Shown here in pieces: positions 32,599-41,801 of a DNA stretch of 64,000 nt (positions are counted from its first letter, which is position 1; each line of letters starts with the position of its first letter). Position numbers and translations under genes: made by a program. The DNA comes from Pseudopyrenochaeta lycopersici. Taxonomy: Eukaryota > Ascomycota > Dothideomycetes > Pleosporales > Pseudopyrenochaetaceae. The stretch spans positions 248,001 through 312,000 of the forward strand of contig NHZP01000037.1 of assembly GCA_003313425.1 (NCBI GenBank), in the 5' to 3' direction. Under the pieces are notes generated by a model. That model did not search any database. It was not told the DNA's origin and was given only the letters and a program-made list of their open reading frames with translations.

Positions 32599-33554
32599 GT
32601 TAACAGCAGGTGATGTTGAATAAATTTGGTCTTTGTGGGAGGTGTGAAAAGATAAGTGGAAGGTTTTGTTTGTGAAAGAAAAACGTCTACTTAAGAGATG
32701 TCATGCCGCGGGAGCGAAGCTGGCTAGGATTGGATTCGGGTAAGCGCACATGTCCAGGTTCGTTGCCAGTATACGAGGTGCAGTACCTGGAGCAGGGCTG
32801 GTAATAATCAAAGATAATTGTTCGTCTCGGTGGGCTATTGTCTCCTAGAGCTGTCCATCTGCATGATCCAACATATAGTATTGCTCTCGGAGGCCATTCA
32901 GAACGTACTAACTGCCCTCTTATGCTAAGGCCGTGAGATATAACGTCTTCGAAACGCAGAGCATGTAGTGGGAGTTGTAGTCGCCGAACATGAGCGAGAG
33001 GCTCAGCCGCTTGGGCTGCATGACTTACGGCCCCTGAAATGCTCAGGAGTCTTTTAGGTAAATGCGCAGTATCCCTGTGTAGATAAGGATTCACGGCCAC
33101 TGTCTATACGGGCTCATCGTAGGCTTACACACATGAGGCAACAGCTCACCTCTCAGCACACAGTTCAGCGCCCCCGACCAACGCAACCCTTGACCATGTC
33201 ATCTTTGACATACTTGTTATATGGAGACAAGGCTCACCCTGCCTATGTAACCATCAAGTGGCACCGCAATGAATCGCTGCACAGGGAGCTGGCGCAACAG
33301 CATCCGAAGCGGTAAAACGAATCAGCCCAGACTTGAACAACAAGCCGCCTTAGCTTCAACATCATTCATGCACCAAGGCCTCAATGAACCTCATACATGC
33401 GGCACTCTTGCTGAGGTGTGACACTAAACCCCTGTATAAGCGCTCACGCCGCTCACGCCGCTCACGCATGAGAAGCAGCGGCATATTGGGGGGCGGTATA
33501 TAAGGTGGGTGCCTTTCCACGCTGGTGCAGCACCACTGTCCCTCTGTCCTTGAA
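32599..33554. other. Intergenic region
   Basis: Divergent spacer between the ligase and membrane-protein genes. A 9-10-bp tandem motif (GCTCACGCC) lies at about 33449-33475. No further gene supported. Confidence 0.5.
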
Positions 33555-34579
33555 ATGGCTCTCATCTCTCTCATCTGCTTCCTCGTCTGCTTCTCGGGCA
33601 CGATCGTACTTAGCATCGTGCTGATGTACTTCGACATCCAGCTGCGCGAAAGGACAAGGGCGAATGACGTTTTGGTATACAGCTATGTCTGGATAAGAAG
33701 AGTAGGGGCTGTATTCGGCTTTCTTCAAGTAGGACTATCGGTATCTGGTGTTGTCGCAGCCGTAAAGGCGCATCACTCCAAGAGCCAAATATACTGGCTG
33801 GGCGTCGTTGCGCTTTGCAACCTGCAACTTCTCGTTGGCACCAACGTAAGACCTCCCAAACAAGATGTCCACCAGCTAACTGGTTTTGTGATCAGCTCGC
33901 TCGAGTATTGCGCATTTTGCAGTTCCCTCCCTGGGCAATCTGGGCTACGTACCTATTTACTGCCGTTACAGCACCAGATATCGCTCCTTCGATGCCGTAT
34001 GACATACAGCCTCTGCGTTGCTTTCATGCCGTTGACACAGAACAGAAACACACAGCTACATCTTTTCAACGAGTCAGCATTACTCTCTCGCCTCGCAGTG
34101 GGGTCATTCCTAGCATCAGCAGCATCATGCATACAGTTGGGAATTCATAACAGGTCAGGAGCGAGACAATCGAGGCTCCCGGAGGGCTCGGCAGCGAGGC
34201 AGGAGAGCCTGCCATTGAACCAGTTCCTGCTTTGGCTTGTTATACCAAATGCAGCTGCAACATCATGTCAGCTGGTTGGGGCCATGGTTCTATATAGCGT
34301 GGCGTATTCCAACTGGACTATGGGTATCTATCCTCACCAGTATATCTTCTTGGTATGTCTCTACCTTCGACCGTGACGCAGTCTGACGACCGCCAGGCTT
34401 ATACCATATTACAGCTACTATGCTCCTTTGGTATCGCTTTACCAGTTATAAAGCGCCTGGGCAGCACCGCAATAGGCGTCCTGACGCGTGCATCCCAGCC
34501 AACCGAAGTGCGAGGTAGCATCTTGGAGGGGGCGTTCAGTTTGGAAACTATATGTCGCACTGAACGTGTGTGTTGTTGA
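33555..34579 (+). CDS. Hypothetical multi-pass membrane protein
   Basis: The start at 33555 is MALISLICFLVCFSGTIVLS, the first of about five hydrophobic helices; others include GVVAAV/IYWLGVVALCNLQLLV, LAVGSFLASAASCIQLGI and FLLWLVIPNAAATSCQLVG. A final intron, 34353-34396 (GTATGT..CGCCAG), joins YIFL to AYTILQLLCSFGIALPVI. A GTAAGA donor at 33846 with acceptor at 33971 would give an in-frame 126-nt intron (284 aa). A shorter one ending at 33895 leads into another frame, and read-through is also open, so the middle is uncertain. No family recognised. A solo LTR sits 13 bp after the stop. Confidence 0.55.
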
Positions 34580-34592
34580 CAGGTCCAGAAAG

Positions 34593-34837
34593 TGTTGACA
34601 GGTCTAGAAAGTACGGTGATATCTGATCGGAGAAACCGAAACTTTAGACTTTTCGGTAAAACCGAGAATATCGGACTGACCGTCGGCCAGTCCGAAGAGC
34701 TGAAGTTAAGACCGTAGATATAAAGGCTAGGCTGCGCTTTAAAGAAAAAAATAAGAGACAACTCAAAATAGAGATAATTTTAAGTCTATTGAGAATTGCA
34801 TCACATGTGCCACATTAATAGAGTACTCATACCAACA
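34593..34837 (+). repeat. Solo LTR, copy 1 (245 bp)
   Basis: Begins TGTTGACAGG and ends ATACCAACA (5-bp inverted ends TGTTG/CAACA), with TATA-like GATATAAAGG in the middle. Related to 34838-35068 and 42563-42805. A 19-bp partial duplicate of its start precedes it at 34574. Confidence 0.8.
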
Positions 34838-35068
34838 GAAAGTACGGTGCTATCTGATCGATGAGACCGAAACTTTAGACTTTTCGGTAAAACCGAGAAT
34901 ATCGGACTGACCGTCGGCTAGTCCGAAGAGCTGAAGTTAAGACCGTAGATATAAAGACTAGGCTGCGCTTTGAAGAAAGAAAGTGAGACAACTCAAAAAA
35001 TAAAGATAATTTCAAGTCTATTGAGAATTGCATCACATGCGCAACATTATTAGAGTACTCATACCACC
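34838..35068 (+). repeat. Solo LTR, copy 2, tandem with copy 1
   Basis: Same sequence family, lacking the first ~16 bp and joined directly to the end of copy 1, as a head-to-tail LTR-LTR pair. No internal retroelement sequence lies between them. Confidence 0.8.
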
Positions 35069-35073
35069 ATGTG

Positions 35074-35470
35074 TTAAAACGAACAGTGAAAATGGGTGAA
35101 GAAAATGAGGAGAATGTATTGTAACTGTGTGTGTATTGTAATTATGTATGTGTTATAGTGAGGAGAGGTGCTTTTATGTCCCTCGCGGCAGCTATCAAGT
35201 GATGATTTATTCCTGAGCCAATGAGCTTCCACAAGGTGGATCTGGCCTGCGACACTTAGTGTGGACAAAGTAAGAACGTAAACATCCAAGTCAAATTGTC
35301 CTGCAATAGAAATGCTAAGGCTAGATTTCCCGGTTCCTGGTGGTCCGTAAAGCAGGTACCCTCGTTGATAAGGAAAACTGCGTATGGAGTACCATTTTCT
35401 AGTGTTGGGATCTAGGAAATCTGCTACGTCAAAAAAGCACTTTGCGGTATCTCCGCGTCACAGGAGGGCG
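35074..35470 (-). pseudogene. BCS1-like AAA ATPase fragment
   Basis: The minus strand reads DVADFLDPNTRKWYSIRSFP and GYLLYGPPGTGKSSLSISIA, which is the characteristic linker and Walker A of fungal BCS1-type AAA proteins, ending near DLDVYVLTLSTLS. There is no start, no Walker B and no sensor, and the sequence diverges after about 35235. It is a truncated piece of a gene. Confidence 0.8.
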
Positions 35471-35649
35471 GGACATGCTGCTGAGCAGTAACTAGATCTC
35501 GTGCCGTCATACAGCGTCCAGCTGCTGTGCAAATACGTGGGCCCGGGGAACAGCGTCCTCCCGTCCCGCTGGAACTCTTTAGTCAGGTGGGGTGAGTCAG
35601 GCTCGAGCTAGACCATCAAAGGCGCGCCATTAGACTCAGAAGCCCGTAG
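35471..35649. other. Gene-free stretch
   Basis: Nothing recognised. Confidence 0.35.
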
Positions 35650-35768
35650 TTTTCCACACAAACTCTTTGCAGTCCATTCTTTTCCTTTTCACATCCATCT
35701 GCAATACGAGCCCGAAATTGGGAACTTTCCCGAATGGGTGTACGGCTAAAATGCAGCGTGCTTCATCT
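35650..35768 (+). repeat. LINE-like leader repeat, copy 1
   Basis: About 120 bp, diverged direct copy of 36017-36136 (shared order: CACAAA.TCT, GAA.TG.GGAACT.TCCCG, GGCTA.A, CAG.GTGC.TCATC). Confidence 0.55.
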
Positions 35769-36016
35769 GGTTCGGGATCCTATTGGCTGATTCTAAATAC
35801 TAGCGTGAGCTACATTGCTTTTGCTTCGCGGAACGACTGTGGCATTTGTTACGAAGCATTTTAGGGCTGCGGCAAACAGATTGGATGGTGTAAGGACGCA
35901 CAACATCTGGGGCGATGCATCTGCTTCAGCTAAAGGGTTGTGGCGTTTACGATACTGTACTCAACGTTAATTCGAGAGGTTGTGTCTGGTGTAGATAAAC
36001 TCACCACACGGATCCA

Positions 36017-36136
36017 GTTTCCGCACAAATTCTGTCTAGCCCGTTCTTGACCCCTTTCCCACGCACCTGAAATACAAGAACCGGAATTGAGGAACTCTCC
36101 CGTATAGGCTACAGCTGAAAGCAGAGTGCGCCATCG
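36017..36136 (+). repeat. LINE-like leader repeat, copy 2
   Basis: Second copy of the diverged repeat; directly followed by ACAAAACACGACAACAGCGAG and the frame at 36254, so the pair may be promoter monomers of a non-LTR element. Confidence 0.55.
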
Positions 36137-36253
36137 GCGATCGGACAAAACACGACAACAGCGAGAACCCCAATTTTTGGAATCAACGAAATAAACCGCA
36201 CGTAAACGTTCGCTCCAGAAGCCAATCGACTAGCCAGTACCCAGCATTGCCCA

Positions 36254-36694
36254 GTGTGTCTGAGGCGCTATGGCGACACCGTGGTCTCAGGAGGCGACAT
36301 GGCCGACCCCAATCCGCGACATGAGACACTGCAATGCATTGAACGCACTAACAACCAGCCTGTGCCAGCAGAGCTCGTGAAGACCATCGCCCATGGCACG
36401 CTGACCTTTATCCTAAAAGTACAGCACACCCCCGATCTCAACACGGTATGCGATGCCATCAGAATCGTACAGACCGAAGCCAAAAGCACCACAGAAAACA
36501 CCGCGCAGACACTCAGTATCAAAACAGCCAGCAGCAATGAAGCGGAAGCGCTAAAACAGTTCGCAGACGATTGGACATCCCTTATTGGTATGGGGCTACA
36601 GCACGGATCCCAACATACGGTGTTCTTGCACACGGCATACGCACCAGCACAATGGACATGGATCAGTTTGAAGAGAACAGAAGCTAAATGCTAG
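36254..36694 (+). pseudogene. Probable LINE ORF1 N-terminal fragment
   Basis: Open frame of 146 codons; the natural start is probably the MADPNPRHETLQ Met at 36299. The product is polar and helical (LNTVCDAIRIVQTEAKSTTE) and it stops early. The leader resembles 17.0 kb. The ORF1 assignment rests on context (5' leader repeats, truncated length) and not on a recognised domain. Confidence 0.4.
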
Positions 36695-36849
36695 GGACAA
36701 CAGACCATTTATCCCACTAGCAGAACACCTTGATAAACTCTCAAGTTTCTAAATAAGCCTGCTAAATTTCAATTTTTGTTTGCTTTTATATATCCATTAC
36801 ATTCCAAGCCTACATAACGTGTTTCACCAGTCACGGGCGAACACCAGTC

Positions 36850-37250
36850 ACTGGCGTGCCCCACCAAAATCAAGACGCGTCTTCAATTCAACCTACCATG
36901 GCATCAACACACAACGTTCAGAACCTTTAAAAAGAAGGTAGACTAGGTCTTTCAAAAGTATATTCAAGATAAACTTGTGTTAAGCGTTTATAAAGCGGCA
37001 AAACTGTACGACGTCCCTGAAACCACTCTTCGGTGTCGCATCTAGAGCTCAATACCAATCGCGCAATCAAACGCCAAAAAACGAAAGTTACAGCTCTTAG
37101 AGGAGCATGTACTCATTCAATGGATCCTAGACCTCGACTGATGCGGATTTCCGCCCCAGATTACCGACGTACGTCGAATGGCAGACCATTTACTCGCGGC
37201 TCCTCCTCCGCCACCCGTCGGCAAGAACTGGGTATGCCGCTTTATCAAGG
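36850..37250 (+). pseudogene. pogo-type transposase N-terminal remnant
   Basis: After a terminus-like stretch ending CCCCACCAAAATC, a broken frame starts at ATG 36898. Across frame changes and a stop it reads YKAAKLYDVPETTLRCR (psq helix-turn-helix), LLEEHVLIQWILDLD and PPPPPVGKNWVCRFIKAQL. This is the DNA-binding part of a pogo transposase related to, but distinct from, the 3.9-kb copy. The DDE domain is missing; the copia element's LTR remnant begins immediately after. Confidence 0.8.
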
Positions 37251-37297
37251 CTCAGCTTGATTAATGAGATAACTCTTACACCCCCAAAGTTTTGACA
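37249..37297 (+). repeat. 5' LTR remnant of the copia element
   Basis: Forty-nine bp matching the last part of the 3' LTR (AGCTTGATTAATG.GA.AACTC to AAAGTTTTGACA). It abuts the pogo fragment, so the LTR start has been lost. Confidence 0.8.
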
Positions 37298-37315
37298 GGT
37301 TATGAGCCCGGCGCT
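37298..37315 (+). promoter_or_regulatory. Primer-binding site, half-tRNA(iMet) type
   Basis: GGTTATGAGCCCGGCGC begins at the first base after the LTR. Its complement reads GCGCCGGGCTCATAACC, which is the anticodon stem-loop (CAT anticodon) of initiator tRNA-Met and not the tRNA 3' end. Copia and Ty5 are known to use such an internal (half-tRNA) primer. Confidence 0.8.
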
Positions 37316-37400
37316 TTCGCGTATGGCCTATTACCCATACAAATTAGGGAGAGTAAGAGTTCCCTCATGTTGGCTGCATGTTGTATGAACCTCATGGTCC

Positions 37401-37985
37401 TGACAAGGCCATGTTGTACAATGGGCTCGAGGGGCGAGAAGCGCCTCAGCAATCGAGAGGGGGTTCAGGACGATCCTGGTAGTCCTGAACTCGTCACAGC
37501 ACCGAGAGCAGTGCTCGCACCAGTTCCCTTGTGATGGGACCTCGCTGCCTTGACAAAGCCGCGTTGTAGAGAGTCTCGAGGGGCGAGAAGCGTCCCAGCA
37601 ATCGAGGGGGGATCCAGGGTAAGTGCTGGTAAGCCTGGACTCGTCAAAGCGCCTTGAAGTGCAGTTTCCAGCTCCCTCGCGATGGGACCTCGCAGCTCTG
37701 ACCAAGCTGCGTTGTATAGCAAGCTCGAAAGGCGAGAAGTGCCAATCGAGAGGGGGCCCAGGACGAGCCTGGTAGTCCTGAGCCCGTCACCTTAGCACCA
37801 AGGAGCAGTGCTTGCGCAACCAGTTCCCTCGTGATGGGACCTCGCAGCTCTGACCAAGTTGCGTTGTACAACGGGCTCGAGAGGCGACGAAGCGCCTCAG
37901 CAATCGAGAGGGGGTTCAGGATGAGCCAAATGGAAGTCCCTGAACTCGTCAGAACGGTGCAAGAGGAGCCAAAGAGGTACACGCG
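37401..37985 (+). repeat. Four tandem repeats of about 150 bp in the copia leader
   Basis: Units start with TGAC(A/C)AAG at 37401, 37551, 37699 and 37851 (150, 148, 152 and about 135 bp). Each holds GGGCTCGA.AGGCGA.AAGCG..CAGCAATCGAGAGGGGG, a CTGAACTCGTCA segment and CAGTTCCCTCGTGATGGGACCTCGCAGCTC, with substitutions and small indels. They lie between the primer site and gag. Confidence 0.85.
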
Positions 37986-38137
37986 TCCTTCCGGATGATC
38001 CGGGGCCTTGAAGGGCCGAAAAGGATGATGGGCACCGAGTAGAAAATACTTCCATCGCAGCACCCGTCAACCATCAGCAATCGACACGAGCATGCAATAT
38101 AGTTATTGGAGAAGCCTTCTCAGCCACTGTCCTAGAG

Positions 38138-39349
38138 ATGTCCTCAACTCGACCCACTCGTCGCAATATCACCGCCGCCGAACAGCGTCGGCTTGAAGAA
38201 ATGGAACGCAACCGCCGCATCAATCTGGACGGAAGCACCAGTGGGCGGGTGATGCACGAACGGCAAGAGGAGAGAGGGCAGCTAGGGCAGGAAGGTGGAG
38301 ATAACGGACATGCGGCAAGGCGTGACGAGATGGACAGACTAAGAGCGGAAAACCGCAGACTCAGAGATCTGACAGGGGAGCTACAAATAATAAGTGAAGG
38401 TCCAACAGGCAGCACAGATGACAGCGATCTGGTGGAGGCCTTTCTGGACTTTGAGAAACATGCCAAGGTTAGCAGCGCTGGCAAAGCTGTTAACGAGCAA
38501 GGCTTCAAGAAGTTGGGAGGAGTCACCAACTACGAGGGGTGGAAGAAATCGTTTCAGACCGTGGCTGAAATACATAACCTCTGGGAGATGTATGAAGGCA
38601 AGTTTGATGCGCTTTTGACCACCACAATTCAGACAGTGTCGACGAAGTTCAACCGACTTTGCCGAAATGCCATGGGCATCCTTCACACTGCCTGCGACGG
38701 GACGATCAGATCGTCACTCCAAAGCGAGAGCATCGAGCTGCCCTCCCAGGCGATGGCACTCCTGGGCGAGCGCAACCGCCAGCGGGGGAGCGCGATCGTC
38801 TGGTCGTTGTTCAAAGAGTTCTTGGGCACCACACTCGCTAACACTGGGAGCGTTACCGAGTTTCGCAACAAGCTGATAGAGGTACAGGAGAAACTGGTCG
38901 CGGTTGACGCAGGCTACCGCCTGCCATCGTGGCTGATCAACTCCCACTTCTTGACAGCACTCACTAGTGCGTTCGACAACAAGGTCGCAGTCCTGAGCTC
39001 GGATGAGTCCATTGTCTCGGTCACCGACCCGAAGGACTTCCAGACCTTGGCGCGAGAGGTGATCCAAGAGGAACAACGACAGATGAACAATGACGACGGC
39101 ATCACTCTGGCAGTGAACAGCCAGAAGATGTGTACGCATTGCGGCAGAGTGGGCCATCTGGCCGTTGCAGGGCCGAAAGGATGCTACAGAATGAGCCAGA
39201 ACGTCATATACAGGCCGAAATGGTACATTGAGCACCTTAAGAATCAAGGCAGAAAAAGACCTAGTACAGAAACAGTGCACACAGAAAGTGCTGCAAAGAA
39301 GAGAAGAATCGAAGAAAGTGACTTCGTGCAAGGATCCACCTCCGATTGA
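38138..39349 (+). CDS. Copia Gag
   Basis: 403 aa. Basic N-terminus with a coiled-coil stretch, then a helical capsid-like region (TNYEGWKKSFQTVAEIHNLW, EFRNKLIEVQEKLVAV, GYRLPSWLINSHFLTALTSA). Near the end there is a nucleocapsid-type zinc knuckle, CTHCGRVGH..GC, with a longer than usual last spacer. Ends in a Lys/Arg-rich tail. The stop is TGA followed by CTA, and the next frame continues in the same register as protease, so Gag-Pol is probably made by read-through. Confidence 0.87.
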   Translation: MSSTRPTRRNITAAEQRRLEEMERNRRINLDGSTSGRVMHERQEERGQLGQEGGDNGHAARRDEMDRLRAENRRLRDLTGELQIISEGPTGSTDDSDLVEAFLDFEKHAKVSSAGKAVNEQGFKKLGGVTNYEGWKKSFQTVAEIHNLWEMYEGKFDALLTTTIQTVSTKFNRLCRNAMGILHTACDGTIRSSLQSESIELPSQAMALLGERNRQRGSAIVWSLFKEFLGTTLANTGSVTEFRNKLIEVQEKLVAVDAGYRLPSWLINSHFLTALTSAFDNKVAVLSSDESIVSVTDPKDFQTLAREVIQEEQRQMNNDDGITLAVNSQKMCTHCGRVGHLAVAGPKGCYRMSQNVIYRPKWYIEHLKNQGRKRPSTETVHTESAAKKRRIEESDFVQGSTSD

Positions 39350-40027
39350 CTATCAGTGCGCGGGGAGAGTCTCTGCTGGGGCATGGTCATCGCATACGTG
39401 TTATGCCTGTCGCAGTGGACTGCTTCCGCCTGCGTAATGGTGGCGTTGGGAGTAAGATGGTGGATGGAAGTCGAGGCAGAGACATGGGCAGAGACCAACG
39501 GCCCATGGCTGCCACTAGCATTAGGTGTCATCAACGGACGACTGGCCCCAGATGATTGGGTCCTCGATAGTGGAAGCTACACACACGTGACCGGAAGACG
39601 GTCGCTTTTTGAGACGCTAAGTCCGGCGCCACCCGGGAAGCGGGTGATGGGCGTCGGCGGAGGCGTGGCAATCGCTGGCGTTGGGACAGTCAAGATCCCG
39701 ATCGCCTGCGAGGTCGACGGCAAAGTCTACAACAAGACCTTCACCCAGAACGTTTCGTATGCGCCAGGTCTCCCTTTCAACATCATCTCTTGTCGAGCAT
39801 TGACGTTCGAGGGGGAGACTCTAGCGGCTGTGTCAGTGAAGCCTGCCGCGATCGATGGAGGACTCGTGTTAATCGCCGAAGACGGCGAGATAAATGAAGC
39901 GGAACGCTTCTTCGAAGAGAGTACACAGACTCAGGTGGCCCAGTCGCTAGCGTCCGCAGACCATGACGATTGGAGCGCAGGAATTGAGTGTCTAGCTGCG
40001 CTGTCAGCGCTGGAAGAATCAAGATAA
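39350..40027 (+). CDS. Copia protease region (Pol start)
   Basis: Same frame as gag, just past its TGA. After a ~60-residue linker comes the retroviral-type aspartic protease: WVLDSGSYTHVTGRR with active-site Asp in DSG, then the flap region GVGGGVAIAGVGTVKI and NVSYAPGLPFNIISC, the conserved copia block. After this the copia order predicts the His/Cys zinc finger and integrase core, but the frame instead ends at 40027 after a short acidic tail (ECLAALSALEES). Integrase is absent. Confidence 0.82.
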   Translation, partial: LSVRGESLCWGMVIAYVLCLSQWTASACVMVALGVRWWMEVEAETWAETNGPWLPLALGVINGRLAPDDWVLDSGSYTHVTGRRSLFETLSPAPPGKRVMGVGGGVAIAGVGTVKIPIACEVDGKVYNKTFTQNVSYAPGLPFNIISCRALTFEGETLAAVSVKPAAIDGGLVLIAEDGEINEAERFFEESTQTQVAQSLASADHDDWSAGIECLAALSALEESR

Positions 40028-41597
40028 ACTTGAGAACCATGTGGTTGATTATGCTGCTGGTGGCGCATACGAACCAAAGAACTATGAGGATGCTGTCACG
40101 TGTGCGGACGCATCACGATGGATTCCATCTATGGACGAAGAAGTCAAAGAGATTATAGCCAACGGTGTGTGGGATGTCGTGGACCCCCCACCAGGAGTGT
40201 CAATCCTAACCGGCAAGTTTGCATACAAGGTCAAGACCAATGCTGATGGAGAAGTCACTCGTTACAAGTCCCGATGGTGCGCCCGCGGATTCGAACAAGA
40301 GCTAGGCGTCGACGTCCTTGAGACGTTTGCGTCGGTGGTAAAGCCAATGAGTTACAAGCTTCTGTTCGTTCTAGCCTGCCTGCTAGGCTGGTCGATTGAG
40401 CAGATGGACGTTAAGACAGCTTTCCTGTACGGAAAGATCGACACGGACGTTTATATGGAACTGCCACCAAATATTAAGGATCAGTACCCTGGAAAGATTT
40501 GCAAGCTGAATAAAGCCCTATATGGGCTCAAGCAATCTCCTCGGATCTGGTATCTTACCTTAAGCCAGGCGCTGCGGCCCATGGGATTCGTAGCAATCTC
40601 CGAAGACTATAGCATCTTCGTCAATCGAGACAAACGCTTGATCATTGCGACATATGTGGATGACCTTTTGATCTTAGGAAAGGATCAGGAAGCGATTGCA
40701 TCCGTCAAGAGCGCTCTGTCGGAGCACTTCAAGATGAGTGATCTTGGTCCAGTCGCCCACTATCTGGGAGTGAAGGTGATCCGGGAGGATACCTCGCGGG
40801 ATAGTAGGATTAAGCTGACCCAACGCGCATATGCCGAGAAGGTGTTGAGAACCTTCGGAATGGCAGACTGTACTCCTGTGTCGACTCCAATGGACGAGAA
40901 GCTTGTGTTAGAACCCAGTAAAGAGGCGTCAGACTTGCAGGACCGGAAATGGTATCAGCGAGCGGTTGGGAGCCTCATGTATCTGATGCTCTGTACTCGC
41001 CCGGATATTGCATATGCGGTCAGTCAGCTGGGTCGCTTCGCCGCCAATCCGTCACAGAAACACCATGCAGCCTTGAAGAGGCTTCTTCGGTACCTGAAGG
41101 GTACCAGTGACTACGGCCTGTACACAGACGCGAACTGGGGACGAGATGATGATCGCCGATCAACTGGGGGTTACGTCTTCACATTTGCCGGCACCGCCAT
41201 CAGCTGGAAGTCGAAGCGTCAGGCTACAGTGGCGCTGTCCAGCTGTGAGGCTGAGTACATTGCGGAGTCTGAGGCCGCGAAAGAAGCGATATGGCTGCAG
41301 CGACTGTTGTGTCAGCTGCGAGTTGACCTCTCTCAGCCGAGCGGGCCTGAGCCAGTAACCATACTCGGAGACAATCGAGGAGCCCTAGCCCTGGCCAAGA
41401 ACCCGATGTATCATGCGAGAACAAAGCACGTGGATATCCGGTACCACTTTGTACGAGAGAAGGTAGAGGAGCAGCTTGTTAGGATGGAATGGATCGCAGG
41501 CGAGTTGAACCCAGCGGATGGACTCACTAAGCCGTTGAGCAAGACGAAGTTTGAGTCCTTTCGGCGAATGGTTGGCTTGCGAAGGATCGATGAGTAG
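40020..41597 (+). CDS. Copia reverse transcriptase and RNase H
   Basis: About 525 codons in a frame different from the protease. RVT_2 blocks in order: WIPSMDEEVKEIIANGVWDV, YKSRWCARGFEQ, QMDVKTAFLYGKI, LYGLKQSPRIWY, catalytic TYVDDLLIL. RNase H: TDANWGRDDDRRSTGGY, SSCEAEYIAESEA, GDNRGALALA, KHVDIRYHFVREKV, then the terminal ADGLTKPLSK. All key residues are intact. No start codon is needed in a Pol polyprotein; the frame begins beyond the deletion that removed integrase. The stop lies 79 bp upstream of the 3' LTR. Confidence 0.93.
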   Translation, partial: QDKLENHVVDYAAGGAYEPKNYEDAVTCADASRWIPSMDEEVKEIIANGVWDVVDPPPGVSILTGKFAYKVKTNADGEVTRYKSRWCARGFEQELGVDVLETFASVVKPMSYKLLFVLACLLGWSIEQMDVKTAFLYGKIDTDVYMELPPNIKDQYPGKICKLNKALYGLKQSPRIWYLTLSQALRPMGFVAISEDYSIFVNRDKRLIIATYVDDLLILGKDQEAIASVKSALSEHFKMSDLGPVAHYLGVKVIREDTSRDSRIKLTQRAYAEKVLRTFGMADCTPVSTPMDEKLVLEPSKEASDLQDRKWYQRAVGSLMYLMLCTRPDIAYAVSQLGRFAANPSQKHHAALKRLLRYLKGTSDYGLYTDANWGRDDDRRSTGGYVFTFAGTAISWKSKRQATVALSSCEAEYIAESEAAKEAIWLQRLLCQLRVDLSQPSGPEPVTILGDNRGALALAKNPMYHARTKHVDIRYHFVREKVEEQLVRMEWIAGELNPADGLTKPLSKTKFESFRRMVGLRRIDE

Positions 41598-41676
41598 GGC
41601 AACGTCTCCAGAGCATGAACGACGTTTGCGTGCCTAGCGGCAATTGAGGGGGAGCACTGCCCTCATCGAGGGGGAG

Positions 41677-41801
41677 TGTCAAGATGGGCGATGAAGGCAG
41701 TGGTCATGTGACCTTGGCTACATGACTAATTAGCGTCATTACTTAGTCTCAGGCCCAGCTTGATTAATGGGACAACTCTTACACCCCCAAAGTTTTTGAC
41801 A
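41677..41801 (+). repeat. 3' LTR of the copia element (125 bp)
   Basis: Starts TGTCAAGATGG and ends AGTTTTTGACA: 6-bp inverted ends TGTCAA/TTGACA. Preceded by the purine tract CATCGAGGGGGAG. A similar purine tract (TTGAGGGGGAG) lies 30 bp further upstream. Confidence 0.88.

Larger units (their letters stand above)
37249..41801 (+). mobile_element. Ty1/copia retrotransposon, integrase-deleted
   Basis: Parts in order: remnant of the 5' LTR (37249-37297), primer-binding site, tandem-repeat leader, gag, protease, RT-RNase H, polypurine tract, and complete 3' LTR. The element is missing most of its 5' LTR and all of integrase. The gag, protease and RT-RNase H frames are otherwise open, so the lesions look like deletions rather than point decay. 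Confidence 0.88.

Noticed and set aside
35471..36250. Possible tRNA gene in this gene-poor stretch
   Set aside because: No box A/box B pair with cloverleaf was found by eye; none was found anywhere else in the window either, though short genes could be missed.
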